64,000 nucleotides of DNA from Liolophura sinensis (lineage: Eukaryota; Mollusca; Polyplacophora; Chitonida; Chitonidae): the NCBI RefSeq assembly GCF_032854445.1, contig NC_088301.1, positions 20,145,808 to 20,209,807 on the forward strand. The letters run 5' to 3'. Under the pieces are notes generated by a model, which saw nothing but the letters and a program-made list of their open reading frames with translations, was not told where the DNA came from and ran no database searches. The position numbers and the translations under genes are program-made. This document shows, piece after piece, positions 24,831-38,700 of the stretch; the stretch's first letter is position 1; the number at the start of each line of letters is the position of its first letter.

Positions 24831-25148
24831 TGTCTAGCAGGCGTCGTAACTTGCCAGATATGGGCTTTGACAGGCAGGTAGTCTGTGAAACCGCTATTAT
24901 CCTTTAAAGCTATCGAGAACAGTCATAAAACTTGCAAAAACCACCAGTCGTTTCCGGAACACTTTTCGTGTCGTAGTTTAAAAAACCCAAAAATTGTTCC
25001 CCTTTTCCCAGTGCTTTATCCTTTCTTAGACCTGGTGCTATTTGTGTTATTTGTGTTATTTAGAAGCAGGTGTTCCTTATGGATATACAATTGCTAGGTT
25101 TCATCACACGGCGTTTGGATATAGATACTAACTGTATCAAGTGCTTAC

Positions 25149-25315
25149 TAGCTTCCTCTCCGAACGTGGGACGGTCTTCCAGCAACATGCGAATGGTCGT
25201 GGGCTTCACCCGGGTTCTGCCCGGTTTCCTCCCACCACATTGCTGGCCGCCGTCGCATAAGTGAAATATTCCTAAGTACGGTGTAAAACACCAATAAAAT
25301 AAGTAAGTAAATAGT
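25149..25315 (+). mobile_element. SINE family 1 fragment (body and tail)
   Basis: GGCTTC-CTCTCC and ATGGTCGTGGGC through GCTGGCCGCCGTCGCATAAG to a TAAGTAAGTAAATA tail. The tRNA-like head is missing. Confidence 0.8.
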
Positions 25316-25519
25316 TATCAAGTGATAACTTTTCATCACTTGATAACGATATTAGTATCTAAATCAAAACGTCGTTTGAATAAACCCAGAAGTTGTACAC
25401 CCGTAAGGAATATCTTGTTGCACAAAATAACTCGCTGATTTCATCCAGTATGGTTAAAACTGATAGCAGGATTTCTTGTCATTATATACATGTTATTATG
25501 TAAAATTGCACTTATGTAG

Positions 25520-25755
25520 GACGTGTCGCATAAGTGGTTCGCGTGCTAGAGCAGCATAATGGCGAAGCAGCCTCGCTCCAATGTAGTTGGTGTGAGTTCA
25601 AGTCCAGCTTATTTTGGCATTCATTCCAATCACACGTGGGGATGTGTGCCAGTAACCTGCTGATGGTCGTGGGTGTTTCCTACCATAATGCTGGCCGCCG
25701 TCGTACAGGTGAAATATTGTTGAATATGGCGTAAAAACTAACAACAAAACAATGA
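25520..25755 (+). mobile_element. SINE family 1 copy, diverged
   Basis: Contains GTGAGTTCAAGTCCAGC (B box), GATGGTCGTGGGTGTTTCC and GCTGGCCGCCGTCGTACAGG with GGCGTAAAA near the end. The A-box part is weak. Confidence 0.78.
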
Positions 25756-27049
25756 AATAAATTTACAGAATATGTCCACTTTTTGAGCGCAAGGTTGCTT
25801 AGGGCTAATTAACATTTCTATTTCTTTGCATCGTTTTTTTGATACTGTATACCCTTGTCTGACCCTGGTTGTAACACACCCGTTAGAATTTTAATTTCAC
25901 AGTGGTTTAAAATCAACGGAGTATTTTGGTTTTCACACTCTGTAAGATACGAAGTGGCAACCAAATTTACAGAGCTGTAATCCAACGAATTCAATACACT
26001 CGATCCCCATTCCTTGAGTTATTAAATGTGTAAGCATAACACAAATCAAGGAAATACACATGTAATGTCGTATACACATCACTAATGACTTCGGGTATTT
26101 TTTTTTATTTTACAGAAAGAAATATGATAATTTACAACCAAACAGAAACTATGTTCACCAGGACTTATTTCACTTTTTTGTTACACAGAAGTGTTTAAGT
26201 CCAGAGACACATTATCATGCCAGTAATAAGCATTTGTTAAAACTACTACACCTGAAACCTGTAGCTGAACAGGTTCTTTGAACAAAGCCCCACGTCTGCC
26301 TGCCATCTCTGCACTGATGCACAAGTATGAATTGTTTGTGGTAAAAAAAACGCGGTAATTAATAAGGTTACATGTCCACAAAAACAATTTTAGTATGATC
26401 GAAAGTATTAATAACCGAGATATAGCGGTTTGCGAGAGAGACAAGGTATCTTTTCTGTGACACAAACACACATGAGACAATGTTAAATCACTGTAACCAT
26501 CGACAGTCACGCACTCTTCGTTATTCACAATTCCGTACATTTTACGCGAGTCTTTGCTACACGTGAGATTTTGCTTTGTTTTGATGTTATTGTGTGTTAA
26601 ATGTGAAGATACCACGACATATTGAGTAATTCTTGACCAGTGACATCTGATAAATTGCAATTAACATCACTGCATTCTTTTAACCTAATTCTGCTTTAGC
26701 CACAGTGCTAGAGGTTTAAGATTTTCTACCATTTAAGCAATTCGGGGAACAGTTATAATAAAACCCTAACTGAAGTTAATTGACAAAAAGGCATATTTCA
26801 CCGGTTACCTGCTACTAATTGCCAGCTATCACACTATCGTCGCTATACTCGGCTATCAAAGAAGTGTCTAATGTTGTAGAATATGCAAAAATAGCCTTGT
26901 GCTTTTGTTCATCCCACGTATAACTCATCCTATGACATACTGCTCGCAACAGCTATCTGGCTTATTGGGCATCTGATCTACCTGCATACAAAACAAGCAT
27001 ACTGGAAGTATTGGGAAAGGTATACATGTCCCTTATCGGTCTGAGCCAT

Positions 27050-27345
27050 CAACATAACTGCCTTGCTAAAGTCAGAAACAAAACGTGCCATAATTTTGTT
27101 GAAAATAAACGAAATAACCCATCATTCAAACTTGATCTGTAACTTGTCATGTTAAAGCTATCTATGAAGTTTCAACTAAAACTCTAAAAATATCAAAAAA
27201 CACAACACAAACGGCCATAATTTTGCTTAAAATGAACGAAACAGCCCACAAATCGAATTTCACCTGAAAGTCATACTGAACAATTTGATTCAATTAACCA
27301 TTTTGAAAAAAAAGTCTTGAAAAGACCAAATTTTGAAAAAAAAGC
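27050..27345. repeat. GCCATAATTTTG-type repeat, two units
   Basis: GCCATAATTTTGTTGAAAAT and GCCATAATTTTGCTTAAAAT start two units about 140 bp apart, with TGATCTGTAACTTGTCATG in the first. Lies about 300 bp beyond the stop codon of gene B, possibly within its 3' flank. Confidence 0.55.
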
Positions 27346-27649
27346 TCTTTAAGTGGCTCCATCTGCCGGTCGGCCAGGTGTTTGACAGCTTATCTTTTAA
27401 CGTGGGCTATTCATGTTCAAAATGGTCCTGTGTGCAAGACGACATCAATGTTTATAGCATTATCCATTGTGATTATGTTCTTGTTGATAGTAACTAAATT
27501 TCTAATCTAAGTAATAATTTTATCATGTAAAACACAAGGCACAAGCGGAATAATAAAACTTATGCAAAAAAGGAATATCTAATAAATTTTGAAAGCACTG
27601 ACTTTCTATTGCTCTTATGATGGAGATGACACTGCAAACTTCCATAAAA

Positions 27650-30600
27650 TTATTTGAAGTTGGCATAGGTGTGGAAAGTTTCCAGATATGCCAGCGCCAC
27701 CTGGTGGAGGAACTGGAACTGATCCTGTAAGAGAAAACAAAGATATTTGTATCTCTGAAATCAAACTGTGTAAACATAATGCACATAATAATCGTCACAA
27801 TCCAAAAAGATCTTTAGGATGTTTTTATTCCCACGTGACGTACAGATATGTAAACTATATATGTATTTATTTCACTGATGTTTTACGCCGTACTAAAGAA
27901 TTTTTCACTCATACGAGGGGGTGGGGGGGGGGGGGCAGCATTATGGTGCTGCCCACGGCCATCTGTATGTTGGCGTACTGACCCCTTCGATCATGGAGGC
28001 CGCACCATGTTTGTAAAAGACAAGTGGTCCTCAACGAACTCAATAATTGGTTATAGACTGCGCAAGCAGTTAAATCTTTTACGGTCGTTAAACCCACACA
28101 AGGAGTAAACATACCAAGAAATTTAAAATAACGGTATACTCGGAAACTTGATTGGAAGATTATTAGCACATTCGTGACCTTTAAGTGGCCTTGACCCTTA
28201 ATCTCAGTATAACCAACATGAAACAAACGCCGAAGGACTAAATGCCACAAATATGAAATGTCATAATTACGTTTTAAATGTAGGCTGGTAATTCCAAAAT
28301 GCGGTTAAATCCTTACACTAGTTTTTCTGAAACTCTGCATCAAAACATCTGCATCAACTGAAAATTTGGAGTCTAGAAATGACCCGGCCTAGGAATTTAC
28401 AGCAGGGCTTTGTGAAGTTGTCGTAGTATAATAGCATATAGATGAAAACTGTTGTCATTGTGTTGTATGAGCAATTAGGGTTTTCGGTGGCACTAAGCTA
28501 GTCTTCTTACTCACATTTATTTTACATAACAGTAAAGGAATATAATATACGGAACTCTGCTAAAGTGACATCAAACAGGGGATGATACAGGGTGATAATG
28601 ATTTTCTCCAAATTGTTTAATATGATTTATCAATCAAGACCTGGATCCTAAATGACATCTGAATTTGCAAAGGCAGATGAACTGGCAAATGCGTAATCTA
28701 GAAAAACAAAAATAACCTCTTACCAAATCAGTGATCATCTGAGGCCTGGCCACCCGCATTTGTTTGACGGCTTGAGGAATGTTCACGTCTCGGTCAAGTT
28801 TCAGTCGCTCGAGTACAAATGAGGCCGCGCAGAATAGTCCACTGTTTGTTAGTCCGTCCCTGGAACATGTACAGAGCTGTCATAAAGCGTTTTATTATGG
28901 CAGTTATAATCATAGCTCTAGTTGTGTATTCTACACAATAACTACAGAGTCTACCGTTCCACAAAGCTGGTGAGCATAGAACTTCCGCTCACCGCGTCGT
29001 TGTGAGGTCAACATTGTAAAAATGCTGTTCGTTGCTTTGAAGAATGGAAAGTTAAAGCACTTGTCACGCCATTTTACGGAATAAGTTGAAATATATGTGG
29101 TAGTACTAAGGGTGGGGTGAACGTTTACCATCTCACTTTATGCGTAGGACTATATAGCTGCATATGTATATGTTGGTCTTTGCTTACTCAATGATTGGTT
29201 ATTCGTTTATTTTCCTATAATTTACCATCATTCATGAAGCTTAGTGACCTAAAATATTCTAAAGCAATTTCAATGTATCGTTTACCGTATATCGTCATCT
29301 AGGGACGAAGAAAACGCCACGGCAAATTAACCCCTCCCTGTGCCCCCTGTGAAGAACGTTGGGCAAGGTAACTAACTGACCTGCAGTGAACCAAGATAGG
29401 CTGGTTTCCGGACACCTTTTGCCAGCTTGTCACGCCATCTATGACGGCCAGCAGGGAAGGAATTGAATCACAAGAAGGCGCCCTCGACCAGAGCCCACAG
29501 CGGAACTGCTTGATTGGACACGACACTTTCTGGAAGCAGAATATACAAAAGGGGGCTGAGAATCTAAGAAAAACAAATATAGAGTGACATCTACCTTTGC
29601 CAATCTATGACCCTGAGGTTCTGTAGTTTGGTTTAGGAAAGTAATGCGTCCGTAGAGGGATCAACAGGCACTTCCTTGTGTGTGCGCACAGCGAAAGTGA
29701 CGCTTTAGCCCATGTGGCCACCTTCCAATGGATTAACAAATAAAGAAGATGTTTAATTTGTAATTTCAACAGCTGACAGATTTTTTATGTTTTTACAGGG
29801 CGGGTGTCGAAAGTACACATACCGTGTCCTTATAGGCCAGGTTGTACGTCCTTACTGTGAAGCCACTTTCCTCTTCCTTCTGCGTACATTTTACATCAAA
29901 AGGATCGAACGTTTTCCTTTTCTCCGCCCAGTATATACCCACGTTCTGAAGGCAATTAAACAAAACTTGTAGACAAATCTGAAGCAGTATGTACCATAGA
30001 ATGTACATAATTATAATATTCGACCTAAACCTACGTGTTAGAAGAAAAGCAAGACATGATGGTCGATGTGCGGATGAAAGAAGATAGAGAAACAGGTTAT
30101 TGCTCACCTCAGATTCGTTGTCCACATCGTCCAGCATAACGATGGTGGCTACACCGTGATCATAAACCAGACGCCAGAAATCCACCACAGTCTTCGGTAA
30201 TGGCGTGTGTGTGATGATGAAACCTCTCTTCAGCATATAGCTCTTCAGGCAACACAAAAACGCAGGCAAATGTAAGTATTCGGATATGTTATTTATATAA
30301 ATAAAGTGCTATGCAATTAATATATACTGTAGGGCGACAGGTCGTTATTTGCAACACCCGGCAGATGATGTACACCTGATATACACCAGAAAGACTATCA
30401 TTATTAGAATAATTTTGTATGCAAACTAATGACATTTCTTATATACTCCAGGGACCAGAATTACAAAGCTGTCGTAACACTGAGTGAAGGCACACTGTTA
30501 GATTGCTACGTAAGACAGACCCCAGTCAACAGGTACCGCAGGATTTTGGCAAAAATGTTGTAATACTCAACGAAAAACAATAAAAGTGTAGCGTCGTTTA

Positions 30601-32730
30601 ACATGGCACATCGCATTTGTGGCGCAGAAACTCTGGGTGTAACGAACCCAACTCTTGAACCCCAATGACATATTTATTGATGTCTTTGTTGCTTAACGAC
30701 ATACTCAAGAAGTTTGGTCTCACACGATGGTGGTCAGTTTGTGAATGGGGGAAACCGGGGTGCCCGGATGATGGAAAATCCCACTGAGAGAAGGATACAC
30801 GTATATCAGGTAAAATAAAGGTAATAACAAAACTTGCGACTATATACAAGAATACTTACGGGAAGGAAGACGGCGTTTATGTAGTTGTTTTTGCCAGCCA
30901 CCGGAGTGGATAAGTAAGGCCTGCAGTTGTCCGCTGAGACGAAAGGATCACGGAAGAAGTCTCAGTAAAGTATTAGCATATATACCCACTTGATTGAAGT
31001 GGACAAACTTTTCAGTCCTCCGATTTTGAGAGGCGTATGAACAGAAAAATAAAAGGAACCAGCCCCCATTTACCTTCACCATTAATTGCCTTATCCACTA
31101 TGAACATGAAATATACCCAGACTGAGGTGAAAAAGTGTCATTTGAATGCAATTACCTACCATGTAGATATAAAATGTCCATCCACCACACAGCCACCCTC
31201 TTAACAGTTAACGAGTACAAAATCACATCAAAAGTCTCTTTGAATGCTAATCTATACAATATTTAGGCCTGTTGAATTAAAGCATGGTAACTTTCTTTTA
31301 CTGCCTTATAAAATGACTATAAAATCTGACTATGCCTTTCATTCAGACTCATTATTGAAGTCACATTTTATGAAGGCATTCATAAAGGTGTGAGAGTAAT
31401 TTCATGTAAACTACTGACATTTGGCTCCTTATACCGACTGTCTGCATAAGTGGACTAAGAAAAAATCGCTCGGGAATGTCGGTCATGTGGCCGCACTTGG
31501 ACAGGAGTACATGAATTGTGACAAAGCTGCGTATTATGAAGACATCAGGCGATTTTGAAAGGAAAGTTTAACCTCAGACATCTCCTAAAGATACTGTGCA
31601 TCATCTATCACTAAGAAATCGAACCTTTATGAAATGAGTACGAAATAGTTTTGTAGTTCAGTGTTCATTGAAATTTCAAGTTGTCTGCTAACGAGTGTTG
31701 CTAAAATTAGAACTATCTCCATACTCAGAAGTTCTTCTGTATCAGAATTAAATATTGTGACACAGTTTCATCTTTTTTGCTCTTTTCTTGTCAGTCAAAT
31801 ATTAGTCTCTTTCTAAATGACTCTCCCAAGTATTTTATCGCCTTTGTTACATTTATCAACGATTTGTGTTCGCTTTGATGACGGGCTATAATTTCAAACA
31901 CATCCAAAATTGTCTGAAACAAGTCGTGCATTCAATAGCCAATTTCCGGGAAAGTTTCTTATCTACTCTGCCTTTTAAAAGTCTGCTTCACGTAAATAAG
32001 GGACCTATTTGAAAAAGTAGCTCGTTAGTACACAAAGAAATTTTTGAGGTGATTTTTTACTCGTTAACTGCTGAGAGGGTGGCTGTAGGGTGGCTGGTGA
32101 TTTTATACCCACGTGGTAGGTAATAACTTTCTACCGAATTCTATTCATCCCACTGTTGATATATTTCATGTTAATAGTGGATAAGGCAACTAGTGATATA
32201 GGTAAATGGCGGGGGTGGGGGTGGGGGGGGGGGGGGGGGATTTTTTTTTCTTTCCCTGTTCCTTTCAAATTCTGAGGGCTGGAATTTTGGTCCACTTTAT
32301 CATGACCGTATCGGGGTATATACCCATGCATGGACTATGTGTTGCCACAAATCTCATGAACACTATTCTTCTCTTGTGGTACATTGATGTTGATTGATTT
32401 GATTGGTGTTTTTACTCTGTACTCAAGAATAGTTCACTTATACGACGGCGGCTAGCATTATGCTGGCAGGTAACCAGCCAGTGTCCGGGGGAAACCCACG
32501 ACCATTGTGCACTTAAAGCCGACATTTCTCAACATCCATGAGAAAAGCAGGAAGGTACTTAGCCAAATTATGATGATTATTATTAATGCATATTGTTCAT
32601 ATTGTTTAAATGCTATGGTTTAGGTCTCACCAGCGACAATTTTGTCAGACCTATTCTTGTGCAGGTTGTCAGGATGTAAAGCTGTCACCAGAGTAGCCTT
32701 GTCCAGAGGAGGGGTTTTCTCATTCAGCCG
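27650..32730 (-). CDS. Gene B second PTP domain D2, predicted catalytically dead (7 exons)
   Basis: Exons 32631-32730, 30860-30933, 30108-30242, 29823-29945, 29381-29529, 28724-28859 and 27650-27724. The fold motifs remain: ADNCRPYLSTPVAGKNNYIN, FIITHTPLPKTVVDFWRLV and the C-terminal helix DQFQFLHQVALAYLETF, then TAA at 27650-27652. The active site is degraded. The WPD loop reads LWSR, so the Asp is Arg, and the signature loop reads HCRDGLTNSG: the Cys is kept but the Arg six residues later is Asn. In RPTPs with tandem domains, D2 is usually weakly active or inactive and regulates D1; the same role is inferred here. Confidence 0.9.
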
Positions 32731-35700
32731 CTGTGACGACGAGATGGAAGATTGACATACCATAAAGGTGATATATTTGCTGAGGTAGAAGTTTTTTGTC
32801 CACGGAAAGATTAAACCTTTTTATTTAAGCTGGATATATTAGTTTACCTCTTCCTGCATCCCACATAACATACTTAAGTGTTACGATGCTCTATTAAATG
32901 CGGCGCAGTCCCACCCCCCAAATACGATATAACTTTTTAACGCTTCTTTATGGGCTTATATATTGCATTTACTTCAAAACAAACGTATGCCGGAAAACAA
33001 ATGTAACACAATACAAACACTATCTGCCTCTATAAAACACTACAGGTACAGGGCCCAGTTTCACAAAGCGGTGTTCGACATTTTGTTATCGTAATTTTGT
33101 CGTACGATATTTTGTAGGTCACAATTACGGGACCATTGTCGTATATGTACGACTATCGTTCTAGTATGACATCTTTGTGAAGCTAGGGCCAGGGCTTTGC
33201 TTTACAGCAAAGACAATTGATTATGTGTGTAGTAGGATATTAACATTGACCAGAAACTGTTACCTGGAACTGTTCGGCTATCTTCAGTTGTCCAGTCTCT
33301 GGGTTAACAGTACAGAGATCAGCAAACACGCTGGAGAAATTCACACCTGGGATTGACCCTTCCTGAAGCTCCAGGGCTTCTGCCAGGGCCTCGTGCAGAA
33401 ATTCATACTGCTCCTGGAGCATTGATAACAGAAAAGAAGTCTTTGTATTTCTGGTACAAAAACGGGTGATGTCAGGTTATTTATAATTTATGTAGACTGA
33501 TAGGATCTGTGGAGCTAAAATTGTAGGAATGGCAGACTGGACTGGACTGGATACAGCATGTAACGACAGCATGTGCCTTTACAAAACCGTATAAAGCCGA
33601 CACTTTCTAAGAGTGGCGATAATCATTGCCCATAACGTTTCCTTATGGCTAACATGAACTGCGTTCTTTCCCTCTAAAGTCTTGTGGGAAACAATTAACG
33701 GAAGGTGAAAGTAGTGTTTATTTACCAAACTCTGGACCATGTTGACTCGCTGTTCCCTGAGCAGCCTGACACAGGCCGGCACATCCACCACACCTTCCTC
33801 TTTGGCCTGGTTTATCAGGTAGTCCAGAGCTATGAACGTTCCTGTACGGCCTATTCCAGCGCTGTAACGGGGACAGGAAGATGTGTAAGGAATATATACC
33901 TGACGTGTTATTAATAAGACATGTTCACACTGATATACAGGTAAGTACAGATCAAATTAGGTAGCAGGGACCGATACTACAAAGCCATTTCCGCCCATTT
34001 TCCGGTCACAAAAATTGGTTAGTGACAAACAGTAACCAAGGGCCCGGTTGTTCACACGTAGATCAGCTGATACACTTGGCATAAATCTAATATTAAATCT
34101 TAAAACAGTGTTGAACAACCGGCCACATGAATGTCAAAGTCTACAACACAACCAAAGCGGCCATAATTTTGTTGAAAATAGACGAAACGGTCAAAAATTC
34201 GATGTTATCTGTAACTTGTCTGTACAGTGACCTAGTCGAGTCCATAACAGGACAAAAACTGCCAAAATTTAATTGCAAATCAACGAAATAGCCCAAGACT
34301 TCAAGTGTCAGTGTTCATGGTGAAGACGCATACCTGGTTTCAATACGGTGAGATAAATGCGTTTTGGAAAGAGGGCCACGATTTCATAAAATACAGAAAA
34401 AAACGGTTCTAAACTCGAACCTGATCTGTAACTTGTCATCGTGAGGTATGTACTACGTTTCAATTCAACGTGTTGACTCATTTTGCACTCAAATAAGTCC
34501 GAAAATCTGTCGAAGGTCCAATACAGTTAAAACAAACCCCGACCATACGTTTGTAGAAAATGAATACAAAGGCTGAGACTTTAATTTTATTTTAAACCCA
34601 TTACGTGGATGACAGGCATCAAGCTACAATTCAAAGCGATGAGTCGTTATTGAAAGTCCGGAAAACTGTTCCCTAACGAACGGACAGGCTGACGGATAGA
34701 TGGACGAGAAGACGAGGCATAAACCTATATTCTCCTCCGGGATTGGCTAAATGCCATTCCGACCCGACATTTGGTTTACTTCTGTTTGAACACCTTTGTC
34801 TCCATCAGTTGTCAAGCTTTATACCTGCAGTGCACCACTATAGGCCCATTCAATGGTGATTTATGTCCCAGGACTTTTCTCTGAAAGTCCAATAAGCTAC
34901 TGGAGTTAGAGGGCGCACCATGATCTGGCCAAGCCGTGAAGTGAAATTGTTTGACGAGCTGGGTCTTGTTCTGCATCTAAAATCAAAGATTTAAATTAGA
35001 TAAATGATTACTTTATATCAATAATTTGAGTAACCACAGTTCTCCAAATGATCATTTACACGTTCGATGTCGAATACAACCATGAACAAACGCAACCACA
35101 ATCATAAACAACGCTGGTACTGCCGGTGAGAAGTCGAGGACACGTTCATCTTGGCACGGCGATCCATAAATAGGCCTACAATCAACTGTAGCGACAGTCT
35201 CTTTGTGCAATCAGGCCCTGACGATGTCGTGAAATACTGCCGATAATGATGTCGCGACATGGTGCCAATAATGATGCCGCGACATACTGCCGATAATGCT
35301 GCCGCGACATGGTGATGCTGGTGTCGTCAATGCTGAAAGTGTGATCTAGCAACAGGCCTGTAAGGCATGTTTGGCTTCCTTTCTGGCTGTACGTGGAAAG
35401 TTTTTTTAGCAACCTGCACATGATCGTGGGTTCCTCAAGGGCTCTGCGCGATGTCATTCCATCATAGTGTTGGCCAACGACATGTAAGTGGAAAGCACCA
35501 ATTATATAAATAAATAAGTAAAAAACTTACTCTGCTCGACATATCTGTATGTCACAAGAGGGACAGTTGGTTAGTAACTGGCAAAAAGTGGGTGGTTTAC
35601 CCTTTTGTCTTGTTGTGCAGTTATTGGATCAGTGCTTGCTGTTTATCTGAAAGTTGCTTCCCCATGTCGCATATGATAATATCCATCATTATATTCCCAC

Positions 35701-38700
35701 TCAAACATGATGATATAGAGGATGATATATACAAAGACACAAAAAACATTCACTGTATTTCCCACCTTCAAATGCTTCAGTTGCAGAGTTCTGATGGCGT
35801 AGTTAGAGAAGTTCTCTTCGTCCAGCATAGAGACGCCGATAGAACCAAACTGCTTGGGTTGTCCGTCTGGCCAGTACTGGACGCACTTAGTCTATGGAGT
35901 TAAGACGTTGATATCAGAGACAAATGTAGGTCAAATATTTGATTAAACAATTTACATTAAAGGTGGAGAAGACATTAAAATGACAAGAAGTTCAAGTGAA
36001 AGAGTGCAAAAAGTTATTCCTAAATGTGGTCTTCAATATTTTTTTCGTTAAGGAGAAAAAAGACACTTGAAAATAATTTTTGTATGGTGGGTATTTAGGA
36101 CCACCTTTTGGTATTTATAGTCTTTGTTTGATAATGTCATAAATGAGGATGTAATACAGGTTTAATAAATATTTTAGCACTAGAATTTGTTCTTTTCAGC
36201 TAACACATGTAATAATCTCAATTTATCATATTTATATTTTCATTATGATCATAAATATTATCATAATTTAGGTTAAATGCATATGTTTTGATATAAACAA
36301 CAATTTTACATTGAAATAAATTTATTACACAAGCATCACATCTTTATTTAGAACATTACTATGCAAAAATGATAAATACAAAAAATTGATCCCAAATACC
36401 ACCATACCAAATATTTGCAAACACCATTTTCTCGTGAAAAAAAAATCCAAATAAAATATTTCATTTTTTGCAAATAAGTTTTGTTGCTCTCTCATCTGAT
36501 TTTGGCATCCGTTTTATGTTTTCTTCTCCTTTCATTGTTAATGCTCTACAAGGGCTTAAATGTCAGAGTTCAAGAAATTGTTGCATTCCAGTAGATACTA
36601 TGTTCGCAGCACATTAGGAAGGAGAGAGAAGGAGGAATGGAGAGAACGACGATAAACTTTGACATGTCTGTCAGAGCGCAAAAAAACACACATCGTAAAA
36701 TCAGTAGTTTATCGAAACATGAAATCAACACAAATCCTCACCTTTGTCTTCTCCACCAAATTGGTCACCATGACAACTTTGCCGGTGTTTTGTTCCCAGA
36801 CCATGCGCATGAACTCATTGATGATCACATCAGTTGGACCTGTAAGAATTACAATTATTTATCTGACGCCATGCATGCTCAGGCTGTTTGCACTTAGAAG
36901 GTGGCCCTCAGTGAAAAAAAACTAGGGTGTCCGGGGGCATAAAACGGACATTTGGCATGTGACATCTAGTCAATGATGAGGGTATACATTGTACCATTGC
37001 AGGCCATATTTGGTGAAAGACAAGTGTTTTTCTGGGGTAGTAAGTGTGTGCCGTAAGTTTTTATGCATGAACTGCAACAGTCACCACAAACAACCTCGAC
37101 CGCTTATTGAAATCAGGCCTCATTGAGCCATCAGAGCGGATATGTCCAACACTTGCCTTTCTAACGCCGGCATACTGTATACATTAAGCTGAAAGGCATT
37201 AACATGTCTTAAGTGGCAAAGACCACATGATTACCAAATTTTGTGACAACTGAGAATGTTGACTAATATCATGAAACAAAACCCGCACGTAGTACTCAAA
37301 GCATGATGATAAAGGTTTAAATATAAAAAATGTGAAATCGAAAAAGACTTATAGCAATACTATCCTTTTAGACATTAAACAGCTATACCAGAATTGTCCA
37401 CTCTTCGGCATAATTTTTTCACCGTTCGATATTCCATATTCAAGAAAAGCAAAATGAGATAAACAGCTATCGTGTTACAAAGCGGTAATTTCGAAATTAT
37501 TTGTGTAGTGTTGTTCCGAAAAACAAAAGATTATTACGGTTTATTAATTTTATAATGGCTAGAAAGAATATTTGATTAATTTATTTGATTGGCATGACTA
37601 CGCCGTACTCAAAAATATTCCACTTATACGATGGTGGAAGGAAAACGGCGAAAGCCTTTGGGAAACCCACGATCATCCGCAGGTTGCTGGCAGACCTTCC
37701 CACCTACAGCCGGAGAGGAAGCCAGGATAAGCTGAACTAGAAATCACGGCGACCGCATTGTTGAGAGGCTCCAGGGTCATTGCAACCCGCTGGCACGCTA
37801 CTCACCTCGGCCACGCATTTCTTTTCAAAGACATGACACTATTATCGCGTTTACAAACATATATGGCTACATGACATATCACCTTTACAATAACAATGGT
37901 GCCTACCTTGAGACGCGATGTACTTTTTGGGTTCGTTGTAACCCTGTAAGAAAGGAAAGTTATTTTACTTATTCTTGATCAAACCCGGGTCGGGTCATAC
38001 CAAAGACTTTAAAAATGGTACTTATTGCTGCCTCGCCTGGTGTTCAGCACTGAGATGTTAGAGCAAGGAAACATGACTGGTTCGCCCGGTATCAGTATAA
38101 TGTGACTGTGTTGGGTGTCATGTCTGATGTCTTCGACATGGTCCTTCTGTGGCGGCACAAGAAGACACAGTATATGAACATACACCTAAAATTGTTAACT
38201 ACGACGTTAAACCCCAAGCATACATACATACTTGTTCTTTTACTAGATGTGTTACCCCACGCTCAAAGAATATTTCAGTTACGTAACGGTGATGAAGTTT
38301 ATGGTATCATATGATTCACAAACTCCGTTATCAATATCATCTGGGAGGTTTAATCAAAGTCAACTGTTTCATATAAAGTATTTATAAGTTTATAAATACT
38401 CACATCGATGTAGCAAGCGTTGATGTAATCAGTGTCATCATCACCAAACTGCTTCAGATGGACCCGTGAATGGTCGTCTGAAAAACGTATGGTTATGCCC
38501 GCACGACACATAAATCGGGCACGCTAACCTCGAATGTAAACTTAAGCACAACAGTATATTTTGATAAGTGCAGTCCGCTATGCATTTAGCTACTTCAGCA
38601 AAAAATATTGAATATACACCGTGTTATTGTTATATTTATTTGATTGGTGTTTTACGCCGTACTTTAGAATATTTTACTTATACGACGGCGGCCAGCATTA

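Larger units (their letters stand above)
23229..27649. other. Intergenic DNA downstream of gene B
   Basis: Between the SINE beside the LINE and the stop codon of gene B. Contains SINE fragments, a dispersed repeat and the GCCATAATTTTG repeat. The 3' UTR of gene B should begin at 27649, but no canonical polyadenylation signal stood out on the minus strand. A 159-codon open frame at 26181-26660 has no recognisable domain. Confidence 0.55.

Noticed and set aside
26181-26660. Minus-strand open frame of 159 codons downstream of gene B
   Set aside because: No family motif, partly overlapped by a dispersed repeat, and no splice or context support. Could be 3' flank of gene B.
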